A stretch of 33,618 bases of DNA from an uncultured Roseburia sp. (GTDB lineage Bacteria > Bacillota > Clostridia > Lachnospirales > Lachnospiraceae): assembly GCA_900548205.1 (NCBI GenBank), contig URJS01000017.1:1-33618 (forward strand), written 5' to 3'. Every line of letters begins with the position of its first letter. Position 1 is the first letter of the stretch. A program made the translations under genes and the position numbers. The notes under the pieces were generated by a model that saw only the letters and a list, made by a program, of their open reading frames with translations, made no database searches and was not told the DNA's origin. This document shows positions 6,537 to 14,891 of this stretch, in pieces.

Positions 6537-7634
6537 ATGAGAAGAACAGGAAGGGCAGTAATTTTGGCGGCAGCGATGGCAATGGCGCTTGGGATTTTTG
6601 GCATGGCGTCGCATGAACATGCGGGGAGCAAGGCAACCGTCAGTAAACGATCGGATGCCACGGAGGATGTCTTGCCAAAGAGCGGCGGGGCGGATAAGCC
6701 GAAGGTATATAAGGTTGGGATTGTGCAATATGTGGACGATGCTTCCCTAAATCAGATCGTAAAAGCAATTTCCAAGGAGCTTGATCAAAAGGGCGCTGCG
6801 CTTGGCGTGACCTTTGCGTATGAGGCGTACACATTTAACGGTCAGGCAGATCAGTCTATTTTGGCTCAGATCGGAGCCGAGCTTATCGCGGATGAGGTGG
6901 ATATAATTATTCCAGTCGCAACTCCCGCAGCCGTCGTGATGCAGACAGTGACGGAGGAGAGTGAGATTCCGATCGTCTTTTCGGCGGTTTCCGATCCGGT
7001 TGGCGCCGGGCTGCTTGCAGATATGGATGCGCCCGGAGGAAGGATCACCGGAACCTCGGATGCGATTGATACCAGGCATATTTTTGAGCTGATGCTTGCG
7101 GCAGAGCCGGAAATTGCAAAAGTGGGTTTCCTCTACGATAAAGGGCAGGCTTCATCGATCGGTGCGATCAAGGAGGCGAGGGAGTATTGCAGAGCGAAGG
7201 GGATTGCATATGTGGAAAAGACGGGGACGAACACCTCCGAGATTTCTGCAGCGGCAGATGCGCTCGTGGCAGAGAGCGTAGACGCGGTATTTACACCGCA
7301 GGATAATACGGTCATGACGGCGGAACTTGCGATTTTTGAAAAGTTTGTGGAAGCAGGGATCCCTCATTATACGGGGGCGGACTCCTTCGCGCGCAACGGC
7401 GCATTCTGCGGCAGCGGCGTAAATTATACAGAGCTTGGGACACAAACGGCGGACATGGCGGTACAGATTTTGGTAAATGGCAAAGAACCCGCCCAAATGC
7501 CGGTACAGACGCCAGAGAGCGGAATTGTCACGGTCAATACAGAGACAGCAAGAGCAGTTGGCATTGATCCTGCGATTTTTGCAGATAGGTGTAAGGAATT
7601 GCGGGAGACTGTCACCGCGGAGGAATTTGAATAA
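6537..7634 (+). CDS. trpX: Tryptophan ABC transporter substrate-binding protein (TrpX-like)
   Basis: 365-residue periplasmic-binding-type protein of the ABC_sub_bind family. After a hydrophobic N-terminal signal (about residues 7-25) come YKVGIVQYVDDASLNQIV, then IIIPVATPAAVV and FSAVSDPVGAGL, all typical of TrpX-like proteins. It should capture tryptophan outside the membrane for TrpY/TrpZ. Substrate assignment rests on the Trp T-box in front and the permease and ATPase behind; binding residues were not verified. The signal region has no cysteine, so the usual lipoprotein anchor of Gram-positive binding proteins appears absent. The protein may be released, or stay bound through an uncleaved signal segment. 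The ribosome binding site CTGGAGG lies at 6522-6528. The gene is 11 nt upstream of trpY in one operon. Confidence 0.88.
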   Translation: MRRTGRAVILAAAMAMALGIFGMASHEHAGSKATVSKRSDATEDVLPKSGGADKPKVYKVGIVQYVDDASLNQIVKAISKELDQKGAALGVTFAYEAYTFNGQADQSILAQIGAELIADEVDIIIPVATPAAVVMQTVTEESEIPIVFSAVSDPVGAGLLADMDAPGGRITGTSDAIDTRHIFELMLAAEPEIAKVGFLYDKGQASSIGAIKEAREYCRAKGIAYVEKTGTNTSEISAAADALVAESVDAVFTPQDNTVMTAELAIFEKFVEAGIPHYTGADSFARNGAFCGSGVNYTELGTQTADMAVQILVNGKEPAQMPVQTPESGIVTVNTETARAVGIDPAIFADRCKELRETVTAEEFE

Positions 7635-7645
7635 GGAGGGAACGT

Positions 7646-8611
7646 ATGGAGTCGATTTTTACATTATCGCTTGTGCAGAATGCCTTAGAGCTTGGTCTTA
7701 TTTATGCGCTTACAGCACTTGCGCTATTCATTTCTTTTCGTATTTTAAATATTGCGGACCTTTCGACAGACGGCTGCTTTACGCTCGGGTGTGCGGTCTG
7801 CGCAGCGGCAACGCTTGCGGGTCACCCGATGCTTGGGTTGTTTGCGGCGATGGGGGCGGGCGTCTGCTGCGGATATGTGACGTCCTTTTTGCAGACAAGG
7901 CTTAGAATCCCATCGATCCTCGCGGGTATTATTGTAAATACAGGACTTTACACCGTCAATCTTGCAGTCATGGGCTTTTCCTCGAATCTGAACCTGTTTG
8001 GCTGTCCGTCTCTTTTTACATGGGTGAGGGAGAAGGGGGCAGGATCGTGGTACGGGCTTTTGACAGCAGCCGTCATTGTTTTTTTGGCAGCGAGTGGAAT
8101 CCTTCTTTTTTTCCAAACAAGGCTTGGGCTTTTGATCCGTGCCGTGGGCGATAATCCGACGATGGTTTGTGCGGCGGGGATCAACGGAAAGGGAATGATC
8201 ACACTTGGCTTATGTCTGTCAGGGATGCTGACTGCGCTCTCCGGCGGGCTTTTGGCGCAGTATCAGAAATCCTGCGATATCAATCTCGGAACGGGGATGG
8301 TGACGATCGCGTTGGCAAGTCTGATGATCGGAGATACGGCAGCCGGCAGGGGAGGCATGGTAAGAGGTGCGCTCGGCGCAGTGGCGGGAAGCTGTCTCTA
8401 CCGCATAATTTTAGCGGCAGCGCTTCGGATGCATGTTCCGGCAGAGTGTTTAAAGCTTGTATCGGCACTGATCGTGGCACTTGCGCTTGCCGTTCCTTAT
8501 CTGAAAAAGCAGGCAGCGCTGTATCAGAGACTGCGTTCCATGAAGGCAGAAAATGCAGTGTACCAAAAAGAATTGTCCGTGTCTGATGAGAGAGCGGAAG
8601 GAGGCTTGTGA
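7646..8611 (+). CDS. trpY: Tryptophan ABC transporter permease (TrpY-like)
   Basis: 321-residue integral membrane protein with about eight or nine hydrophobic segments, of the branched-chain-amino-acid-type permease family (BPD_transp_2). Family-typical stretches are ISFRILNIADLSTDGCFTLG near the N-terminus and LMIGDTAAGRGGMVRGALGA late in the sequence. One protein of this kind probably forms the homodimeric channel used with TrpX and TrpZ. The ribosome binding site AAGGAGG is at 7633-7639, directly after trpX. The C-terminal 40 residues are charged and cytoplasmic. The stop codon lies 1 nt before the TrpZ start, consistent with coupled translation. Confidence 0.88.
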   Translation: MESIFTLSLVQNALELGLIYALTALALFISFRILNIADLSTDGCFTLGCAVCAAATLAGHPMLGLFAAMGAGVCCGYVTSFLQTRLRIPSILAGIIVNTGLYTVNLAVMGFSSNLNLFGCPSLFTWVREKGAGSWYGLLTAAVIVFLAASGILLFFQTRLGLLIRAVGDNPTMVCAAGINGKGMITLGLCLSGMLTALSGGLLAQYQKSCDINLGTGMVTIALASLMIGDTAAGRGGMVRGALGAVAGSCLYRIILAAALRMHVPAECLKLVSALIVALALAVPYLKKQAALYQRLRSMKAENAVYQKELSVSDERAEGGL

Positions 8612-8612
8612 G

Positions 8613-9431
8613 ATGAAGGGTGAGACAATGCTGGTGTTAAAAAATGTAACCAAGACCTTTTCGCCGGGAACGCCGCAGGAAAAGCGTGCGCTGCGCGAGG
8701 TGGATCTGACGCTGGAAAAGGGAGATTTTGTGACGGTGATCGGCAGCAATGGAGCCGGAAAATCAACGCTTTTTCAGGCGCTTGCCGGAGCTTTTTTCAT
8801 AGACCGCGGCATGATCCTGCTGGATGGAGAGGACATTACCTTACAGAAGGAGTATCAAAGGAGCAGGGCGATCGGACGTCTGTTTCAGGATCCGCTGCGT
8901 GCGACGGCCCCGCATCTGACGATTGAGGAGAATCTGGCGCTTGCCTGCCTGCGGACCTCCCATCGGCCGTATTTTAGAAGGATTGGCAAGGGGGAGAGGG
9001 ATGACTTTCGGGAACGGCTGGCGCAGCTTGATATGGGGCTTGAGCATCGCCTAAAGCAGCCCGTGGGGCTTTTGTCCGGCGGACAGCGTCAGGCATTGGC
9101 GCTTTTGATAGCGACGGCGGCAGCTCCAAAGCTTCTCCTGCTGGATGAGCACACGGCGGCGCTCGATCCCGTATCTGCGGAAAAGGTTTTGGGTCTGACA
9201 AGACAGATCGCGGCAGAATGGGGAATTACCTGTCTAATGATCACGCACAGCATGGAACAGGCGCTTGGATTCGGAAACCGGACAATTTTGATGGATCAGG
9301 GAAAGATCGCTTTGGATATACGGGGAGAGGAGCGCAGGAAAATGACGGTTTATGACCTGCTCGCACAGTTTTCGGAGCACATGGGAACAGACCTTTGCGA
9401 TGACGGACTTTTGCTCTCTTGTGCCAAATGA
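8613..9431 (+). CDS. trpZ: Tryptophan ABC transporter ATP-binding protein (TrpZ-like)
   Basis: 272-residue ABC ATPase that powers TrpXY. Walker A IGSNGAGKST starts near residue 43, the Q-loop is in GRLFQDP, the signature LLSGGQRQA is near 153, Walker B LLLLDEHTAALD is at 174-185, and the switch His is in ITHSMEQAL. DEHTAALDP is characteristic of this transporter family. I chose ATG 8613 because AAGGAGG sits at 8598-8604; an upstream in-frame start at 8553 would overlap trpY and add 20 unrelated residues. It is the last gene of the T-box operon. No clear terminator is visible before the nfnA promoter, 30 nt downstream. Confidence 0.9.
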   Translation: MKGETMLVLKNVTKTFSPGTPQEKRALREVDLTLEKGDFVTVIGSNGAGKSTLFQALAGAFFIDRGMILLDGEDITLQKEYQRSRAIGRLFQDPLRATAPHLTIEENLALACLRTSHRPYFRRIGKGERDDFRERLAQLDMGLEHRLKQPVGLLSGGQRQALALLIATAAAPKLLLLDEHTAALDPVSAEKVLGLTRQIAAEWGITCLMITHSMEQALGFGNRTILMDQGKIALDIRGEERRKMTVYDLLAQFSEHMGTDLCDDGLLLSCAK

Positions 9432-9461
9432 GGAACATGAGCGGAAAATATAGGAAAATCG

Positions 9462-9490
9462 TTGAATTGCGGCGCATTTTCCTTTATGAT
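9462..9490 (+). promoter_or_regulatory. Sigma-A promoter of nfnAB
   Basis: TTGAAT (9462-9467) and TATGAT (9485-9490) are separated by exactly 17 nt. The pair lies 46 nt before nfnA, so nfnAB is transcribed independently of the T-box operon. Confidence 0.65.
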
Positions 9491-9535
9491 AGAAAAATGA
9501 GGGTAAATGAGTTGGAGAGATAAAGGAGGTCATAG

Positions 9536-10414
9536 ATGTATCCGATCATAAAGAAGGAAAAATTAGCGGATAAAATATATCTTATGGATGTTCAGGCGCC
9601 GCGTACGGCAGAGCATTGTGAGCCGGGACAGTTTGTTATCGTAAAGCTGGATGAGGCGGGAGAGCGGATCCCCCTGACGATCTGCGACTATGACAGGCAG
9701 GCGGGAACGGTGACGATCGTATTTCAGAGCGTTGGGGCTTCCACGGAGCGTATGGCTTCTCTGGAGGAGGGCGATGCATTTATGGATGTTGCGGGACCGC
9801 TTGGGCGTCCGTCTGACCTTGTCCATACGGAGATAGAGGAGCTCCAAAAAAAGAGGATTTTATTTATCGCGGGCGGCGTTGGAACAGCTCCGGTATATCC
9901 GCAGGTGAAATGGCTGCATGCGCACGGTATCGCCTGTGATGTGATCATGGGGGCAAGGACGAAGGACTTGCTGATCTTGGAGGATAAGATACGCGAAGTG
10001 GCGGCAAACCTCTATGTGGCAACGGATGACGGATCCTATGGCTTCCACGGAACGGGGGCGGCACAGCTTGAGGAGCTGTGGAAAAACGGCGTGCGCTACG
10101 ACCATTGCGTCGCGATCGGACCAATGATCATGATGAAGTTTGTGTGCCTTTTGACAAAGGAGCTTGGGATACCGACCGTTGTATCCACAAATCCGGTGAT
10201 GGTGGACGGAACAGGAATGTGCGGCGCCTGCCGTCTGATCGTTGGCGGAGAGGTAAAATTCGCCTGTGTGGACGGGCCGGAGTTTGACGGCCATCTGGTA
10301 GATTTCGATCAGGCAATGCAGCGGCAGCGCCAATATCAGACGGAGGAAGGCAGAGCGAAGCTCAAACTGGAGGAAGGCGATACACATCACGGCGGTTGTG
10401 GAAACTGTGAATAG
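9536..10414 (+). CDS. nfnA: NADH-dependent ferredoxin:NADP+ oxidoreductase, subunit alpha
   Basis: 292-residue flavoprotein of the ferredoxin-NADP reductase/PyrK superfamily. It has an FAD-binding barrel with RIPLTICDYD (residues about 42-51), a nucleotide-binding segment FIAGGVGTAPVYPQVKWL near 111, and a C-terminal 2Fe-2S site in GTGMCGACRLI and FACVDGPEFDGH. The presence of only three nearby cysteines fits the NfnA cluster, which uses an acidic fourth ligand. With NfnB it forms the cytoplasmic bifurcating transhydrogenase that couples NADPH, NAD+ and ferredoxin. Alone it could be mistaken for a PyrK or sulfide dehydrogenase subunit, but the adjacent nfnB settles the call. AAGGAGGT (9522-9529) sets the start. 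Confidence 0.92.
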   Translation: MYPIIKKEKLADKIYLMDVQAPRTAEHCEPGQFVIVKLDEAGERIPLTICDYDRQAGTVTIVFQSVGASTERMASLEEGDAFMDVAGPLGRPSDLVHTEIEELQKKRILFIAGGVGTAPVYPQVKWLHAHGIACDVIMGARTKDLLILEDKIREVAANLYVATDDGSYGFHGTGAAQLEELWKNGVRYDHCVAIGPMIMMKFVCLLTKELGIPTVVSTNPVMVDGTGMCGACRLIVGGEVKFACVDGPEFDGHLVDFDQAMQRQRQYQTEEGRAKLKLEEGDTHHGGCGNCE

Positions 10415-10423
10415 GAGGCAGAT

Positions 10424-11809
10424 ATGGACGTATGGAGCAGTGTTCCGGTTCGCGAGCAGGAGCCGGAGGTTCGCGCGGCGAATTTTGAGGAAGTATGTTT
10501 TGGCTACAATGAGCAGGAGGCGGTGCAGGAGGCGTCGCGCTGTCTGGACTGTAAGAATCCAAAGTGCAGACAGGGATGTCCGGTCGCGATCGACATTCCG
10601 GGCTTTCTCGTGCAGGTAAAGGAGGGCAATTTTGCGGAGGCATACCGGATCATCAGCGATTCCTCCGCACTTCCGGCAGTGTGCGGACGCGTCTGCCCGC
10701 AGGAGACGCAGTGCGAGGGAGAGTGCGTCCGCGGCGTGCGGGGAGATGCGGTCGCAATCGGAAAGCTGGAGCGTTTTGTGGCGGACTGGGCGAGGGAGCA
10801 TGGAATCCGCCCGAAGGCAGAGGCAAAAAAGAACGGGCGGAAGGTTGCGGTTATCGGCTCTGGACCTGCGGGACTGACCTGCGCGGGCGAGCTGGCAAAG
10901 CTTGGCTATGACGTGACTATTTTTGAGGCTCTGCATGAGGCGGGCGGCGTGCTGGTATACGGAATCCCGGAGTTTCGTCTGCCAAAGAAGGACGTCGTGG
11001 CGGCGGAGGTGGAAAATGTTCTTTCGCTTGGCGTAAAGCTTGAGACAAACGTTGTCATCGGAAGGTCGGTCACGATTGACGAGCTGATGGAAAAGGAAGG
11101 CTTTGAGGCAGTCTTTATCGGGTCCGGCGCAGGGCTTCCTCGTTTTATGGGGATTCCCGGGGAACAGGCGATGGGTGTTTTTTCTGCGAATGAATATCTG
11201 ACGAGAGCCAATCTGATGAAGGCATGTCAAGAGGGTTATGAGACGCCGCTTGAGACGGGGAGCAGGGTGCTTGTCATCGGCGGCGGCAATGTTGCGATGG
11301 ATGCGGCGCGCACGGCAAGAAGGCTTGGCGCAGAGGTACATATTGTATACCGGCGTGGGGAGGAGGAGCTTCCTGCCAGACGCGAGGAGATCCATCACGC
11401 GAAGGAGGAGGGGATCATCTTTGACCTTCTGCAGAATCCGACGGAACTGCTTGTCGATGAGAGCGGGCGCGTCACGGGAGCGAGACTTATCCGGATGGAG
11501 CTTGGAGAGCCGGACGAATCGGGAAGAAGAAGTCCGAGAGAAATACCGGGCTCGGAGTACACGATGGATGCGGATACGGTGATCATGTCGCTCGGCACTT
11601 CGCCAAACCCGCTGATCTCGTCAACGACAAAGGGACTTGAGACAAACAGGAGAAAATGTATCGTGGCAAACGAGGAGAATGGCGCGACCTCAAAGCCCGG
11701 TGTTTTTGCCGGCGGAGACGCGGTAACAGGAGCAGCGACCGTGATTCTTGCAATGGGAGCGGGAAAGGCTGCCGCTGCGGGAATTGATGAATATCTGCGG
11801 GGAAAATAA
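10424..11809 (+). CDS. nfnB: NADH-dependent ferredoxin:NADP+ oxidoreductase, subunit beta (GltD-like)
   Basis: 461-residue FAD/4Fe-4S protein similar to the glutamate synthase small subunit; annotation pipelines often call it gltA or gltD. The N-terminal Fe-S domain contains CLDCKNPKCRQGCP (residues about 40-53) and CGRVCPQETQCEGEC (about 86-100), which supply the ligands of two 4Fe-4S clusters. An FAD Rossmann motif VIGSGPAGLTCAGEL follows near 143, an NADPH site VIGGGNVAMDAARTA near 285, and a C-terminal GVFAGGDAVTGAATV FAD motif. It is paired with nfnA, 9 nt upstream, and no glutamate synthase large subunit is nearby, so NfnB is the better call. The ribosome binding site is TAGGAGG at 10412-10418. 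Confidence 0.92.
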   Translation: MDVWSSVPVREQEPEVRAANFEEVCFGYNEQEAVQEASRCLDCKNPKCRQGCPVAIDIPGFLVQVKEGNFAEAYRIISDSSALPAVCGRVCPQETQCEGECVRGVRGDAVAIGKLERFVADWAREHGIRPKAEAKKNGRKVAVIGSGPAGLTCAGELAKLGYDVTIFEALHEAGGVLVYGIPEFRLPKKDVVAAEVENVLSLGVKLETNVVIGRSVTIDELMEKEGFEAVFIGSGAGLPRFMGIPGEQAMGVFSANEYLTRANLMKACQEGYETPLETGSRVLVIGGGNVAMDAARTARRLGAEVHIVYRRGEEELPARREEIHHAKEEGIIFDLLQNPTELLVDESGRVTGARLIRMELGEPDESGRRSPREIPGSEYTMDADTVIMSLGTSPNPLISSTTKGLETNRRKCIVANEENGATSKPGVFAGGDAVTGAATVILAMGAGKAAAAGIDEYLRGK

Positions 11810-11842
11810 AGGAATTTGGCAGAGGGAAGCGGACGTTTGTCC

Positions 11843-11885
11843 TTAACATAAGAGCGGCTCGCGAAGCGTGTCGCTCGTTGTTTTG
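11843..11885 (+). repeat. Dispersed hairpin repeat, copy 2
   Basis: AGCGGCTCGC and GCGTGTCGCT fold on a GAA loop with one G-U pair and one mismatch. Outer arms AACATAAGAGCG and CGCTCGTTGTT extend the stem. The sequence resembles 1264-1306. There is only a short T-run after the stem, so it could also weakly terminate nfnAB. Confidence 0.6.
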
Positions 11886-12063
11886 GGAGAGAAATCTCTA
11901 TTCCGCGTGTATTTTTACAACGAAAAGCCGTTTAACTTTCTGATGTAGTTGATAAATTTGGAGAAATGTATGTCAGATTGTATAAAAAAGATATGAGATG
12001 TGACAAAATTTGACAAGATAGTACAAAAAAGATGAAAATACAATTCAAAAACCTTAAAAATTA
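11886..12063 (+). other. AT-rich gap before the chemoreceptor gene
   Basis: No gene or strong RNA structure was recognised here. It contains an isolated TTGACA (12010-12015) without a good -10, and the direct repeat TGACAAAATT/TGACAAGATA. Confidence 0.4.
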
Positions 12064-12091
12064 TTGAACTTTTTAGGGGAGGTGGTATAAT
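12064..12091 (+). promoter_or_regulatory. Sigma-A promoter of the chemoreceptor gene
   Basis: TTGAAC (12064-12069), 16 nt, and a perfect TATAAT (12086-12091), 36 nt before the start codon. It looks vegetative rather than sigma-D (flagellar) type. Confidence 0.6.
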
Positions 12092-12127
12092 GGTACCATA
12101 TTATGTCGACATAGGAGGAGAATAGAA

Positions 12128-13810
12128 ATGGAAAAGAAATTGGAACATCTGCATCTGAGAGAACGTCTGCAGTATGGTTATCGGACCGTGATCTTGCTGA
12201 TGCTTTTTTCAGGTATTATTTCCTTAATTTCAATGGGAATGATGCTGGGAGGCATGACTCATTATGTGAATAATGTGCAGCGGGCGGATACTGCGGTTAA
12301 GACCTGCCAGATCAATATCAATATCGCTGCCAGAAGTATTCGTGAAATGGCGTTGAATCCCGATACATCCAGCTATGCGGGATATAAGGAGCTTGTGGAG
12401 GAGAAGATGACCGAGGTTGGCACAGAGCTTGCGGTTTTAAGGAAGACCGGCGTAGTAGATGACGCTCTGCTTAAGAAGTACACGGACGCGCTCACGGAGT
12501 GGGGCACGATCGGCTATGAGATTATGGCGGATATTGAGGGCGGCAAGGATGCACAGGCGCTTGATCTGATCATGACGGAGTGCGTTCCGGCGTTAAATAA
12601 TCTTGTAACGATCGCCAATGAGATGGATGCTTATACGGATGATCAGACGACAAGTACTGTATTTTCCACAACGCTGCTTGCTGTCGGCGGAATTGCACTG
12701 ATCATTATATTTATCGCAATCGCTATCATTCGTGCAAAGCAGGTCGGCAATGTCATTGTTCATTCTGTCATGGAACCGCTGAACCAGATCAAGGAGGTGG
12801 CAGAGGATCTCTCGGCTGGAAATCTGCACAGCAATATTGATTACCGTTCCGAGGATGAGATTGGTGTTCTGGCGCACAGTCTGCGCAAGTCCATCCGCAC
12901 CTTAAGCTCCTATGTAGACGATATTGACCGGGCGATGAAGGAATTTTCCAACGGTAATTTCAATGTTCAGCCGGAGGTAGAGTGGAAGGGTGACTTTATC
13001 GGGATATTAGATTCCTTTATGATGTTTGAGCAGAGCATGACTGATGCGATCAAAGGCGTGCGTGCAGCAAGCCGTCAGGTATCGGGCGGTTCGGATCAGG
13101 TTGCGGCAAGCGCGCAGGATCTGGCGCAGGGCGCTACGGATCAGGCGGCAGTCGTAGAGGAGTTGACCGCGACGATCGCGAGCGTAGCGGACCGTGTTTC
13201 CCGCAATGCGGAGCATGTGGCTGACATCAGCGGCACGATCGAGACGGTGGGAGGCAAGATCTTAGACGGCAATGAGAAGATGCATGAGATGGCAGGTTCT
13301 ATGCATGAGATCAGCGAGTCCTCCAAAGAGATCGGCAAGATTATTGCAACGATCAATGAGATTGCTGCACAGACAAATCTGTTGGCATTAAATGCCTCGA
13401 TCGAGGCAGCAAGAGCCGGCGAGGCAGGAAAAGGCTTTGCGGTCGTTGCAGATCAGGTAACGGTGCTGGCAGCGCAGAGTGCGAGTGCGGCAAAGGAATC
13501 GGCAGCTCTGATCGGCACCTCGGTAAAGGCGGTCGAGAAGGGAATGCAGATTGCAGAGGAGACAGCCGCGCAGCTTGAGGATATTGCGACAAACTCCCAG
13601 GTGATCGTAACAGAGGTGAATGAGATCGCCGAGGCGTTAAAGGCACAGACAACGGCAATCTGGCAGATCAATGAGGGTGTAGAGCATATCAACGATGTAG
13701 TGCAGAGTAATTCTGCGGCTTCTGAGGAATGTGCGGCAGCGAGCGAGGAGATGAGCAGCGAGGCTGTCAGTCTGGAGGAATTGATCGGCAGATTCCAGGT
13801 TGCAGATTAA
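12128..13810 (+). CDS. Methyl-accepting chemotaxis protein
   Basis: 560-residue transmembrane chemoreceptor. TM1 is near residues 17-40 and an extracytoplasmic four-helix-bundle-like sensor spans about 41-174. TM2 is near 177-200, followed by a HAMP domain with two consecutive HAMP-like segments up to about 300, and the cytoplasmic signalling helices. The conserved hairpin tip is EIAAQTNLLALNASIEAARA with GEAGKGFAVVADQV, starting near residue 408. The stretch after it reads TVLAAQSA instead of the usual RKLAEQSA. No C-terminal receptor pentapeptide is present. The ligand is unknown. The gene stands alone; the only other chemotaxis gene here is cheR, 18 kb downstream. AGGAGG at 12113-12118 fits the start. 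Confidence 0.93.
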   Translation: MEKKLEHLHLRERLQYGYRTVILLMLFSGIISLISMGMMLGGMTHYVNNVQRADTAVKTCQININIAARSIREMALNPDTSSYAGYKELVEEKMTEVGTELAVLRKTGVVDDALLKKYTDALTEWGTIGYEIMADIEGGKDAQALDLIMTECVPALNNLVTIANEMDAYTDDQTTSTVFSTTLLAVGGIALIIIFIAIAIIRAKQVGNVIVHSVMEPLNQIKEVAEDLSAGNLHSNIDYRSEDEIGVLAHSLRKSIRTLSSYVDDIDRAMKEFSNGNFNVQPEVEWKGDFIGILDSFMMFEQSMTDAIKGVRAASRQVSGGSDQVAASAQDLAQGATDQAAVVEELTATIASVADRVSRNAEHVADISGTIETVGGKILDGNEKMHEMAGSMHEISESSKEIGKIIATINEIAAQTNLLALNASIEAARAGEAGKGFAVVADQVTVLAAQSASAAKESAALIGTSVKAVEKGMQIAEETAAQLEDIATNSQVIVTEVNEIAEALKAQTTAIWQINEGVEHINDVVQSNSAASEECAAASEEMSSEAVSLEELIGRFQVAD

Positions 13811-13858
13811 GGCTCTCATGCTGTAGGAGTCATCCTTAAATTTATAAAATATGAGAAG

Positions 13859-13908
13859 AAAATACCTTTTCTTTGGCTTTGCATAAGCTATAAGAAAAGG
13901 TATTTTTT
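13859..13908 (+). terminator. Terminator hairpin that overlaps the next gene's ribosome binding site
   Basis: A perfect 15-bp stem, 13859-13873 with 13892-13906, has an inner GCTT/AAGC helix and runs into T6 (13903-13908). It fits the terminator of the chemoreceptor gene. The next start codon (13909) follows immediately, and its only ribosome binding site, AAAAGG (13895-13900), lies in the 3' arm. Confidence 0.8.
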
Positions 13909-14832
13909 ATGAATCGTGTCAGAAAAATGATCCACACGGATTATGCATATAAAATTGGATTAACCGGGAAAAATGTGACGGTGGCAGTGATGGATACGGG
14001 AATTGCGCCGCACCCCGATTTTGGGAACAGGATTTTGCTCTTTGAGGATTTTTATTATGGAAAAACGGGACTCTATGACGATAACGGGCATGGAACACAT
14101 GTTTCCGGCATCGTTGCAGGAGACGGAAGGATGTCCCGCACGGGGCGGGGAAGCGCCAATTATTGCGGGATGGCTCCGCAGGCACAGCTTGTGGTGCTAA
14201 AGGTTTTGGATGAAAAAGGAAATGGGAGTACGGAGCGCGTACTGCGCGCACTTGAATGGGTCAAAAAAAACAGGGAGCGTTATCAGATCCGTCTTTTAAA
14301 TATTTCGGTCGGAATGCTGCCAAGCGCAGGAGAGCGGGAGCAGCGGGAGCTTTTGGACGCCGTGGATGAAATCTGGAAAAGCGGTGTTATGGTCGTTGCG
14401 GCAGCCGGAAATAATGGTCCGCGTGATAATACGGTCACAATTCCGGGGATTTCCCGAAAGATTTTAACTGTGGGAAGCTGTGATGATACGCGTGCGGACG
14501 GAAACGCCAGGGGGCTGCGCAGCGGCTACAGCAGCATGGGACCTACCGAGTGCTGCATTGTAAAGCCGGAGATTTTAGCGCCCGGAACGAATATTACAAG
14601 CTGTGATCGGGACGCGAAGGGCTATCAAAAAAAGAGCGGAACCTCGATGGCGGCGCCTGTCGCGGCGGGAGCGCTTGCGTTGGCGTTCCAGAAGTTTCCA
14701 TTGCTGACTCCTGCGGAGATGAAGCTGCGGTTGTATGAGCGCGCCTATCCCAGAGGGGCTGCGCTTGGGAAAAAAAGCTGGGGCGTCCTGCATGTAGATA
14801 ATCTTGTGAGAGGGTCAGTTGACTTTTCTTAA
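13909..14832 (+). CDS. Intracellular subtilisin-like serine protease (peptidase S8)
   Basis: 307-residue subtilase with the full catalytic triad: Asp29 in VAVMDTGIAPHPDF, His61 in GHGTHVSGIVAG, and Ser246 in SGTSMAAPVAAG. The oxyanion asparagine is in AAAGNNGP. There is no signal peptide, no long propeptide and no membrane segment, so the enzyme should act in the cytoplasm, like ISP/AprX-type proteases. The substrate is unknown. Translation appears to depend on AAAAGG buried in the hairpin just upstream, so expression may be low or conditional. The stop is followed after 59 nt by the cardiolipin synthase gene. Confidence 0.92.
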   Translation: MNRVRKMIHTDYAYKIGLTGKNVTVAVMDTGIAPHPDFGNRILLFEDFYYGKTGLYDDNGHGTHVSGIVAGDGRMSRTGRGSANYCGMAPQAQLVVLKVLDEKGNGSTERVLRALEWVKKNRERYQIRLLNISVGMLPSAGEREQRELLDAVDEIWKSGVMVVAAAGNNGPRDNTVTIPGISRKILTVGSCDDTRADGNARGLRSGYSSMGPTECCIVKPEILAPGTNITSCDRDAKGYQKKSGTSMAAPVAAGALALAFQKFPLLTPAEMKLRLYERAYPRGAALGKKSWGVLHVDNLVRGSVDFS

Positions 14833-14891
14833 GAAACATTTTAGAATGAAAGAGATTTATGCAGTACTTTGTTTGGAAGGGGAACTTACTT

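Noticed and set aside
9860..11398. Minus-strand 512-codon frame opposite nfnA/nfnB
   Set aside because: Its length is caused by codon bias of nfnAB on the other strand. The translation is Arg/His/Cys-rich without any family motif.
10424..11809. Glutamate synthase small subunit
   Set aside because: No large subunit is nearby and the adjacent gene is nfnA, so NfnB is the better supported identity.
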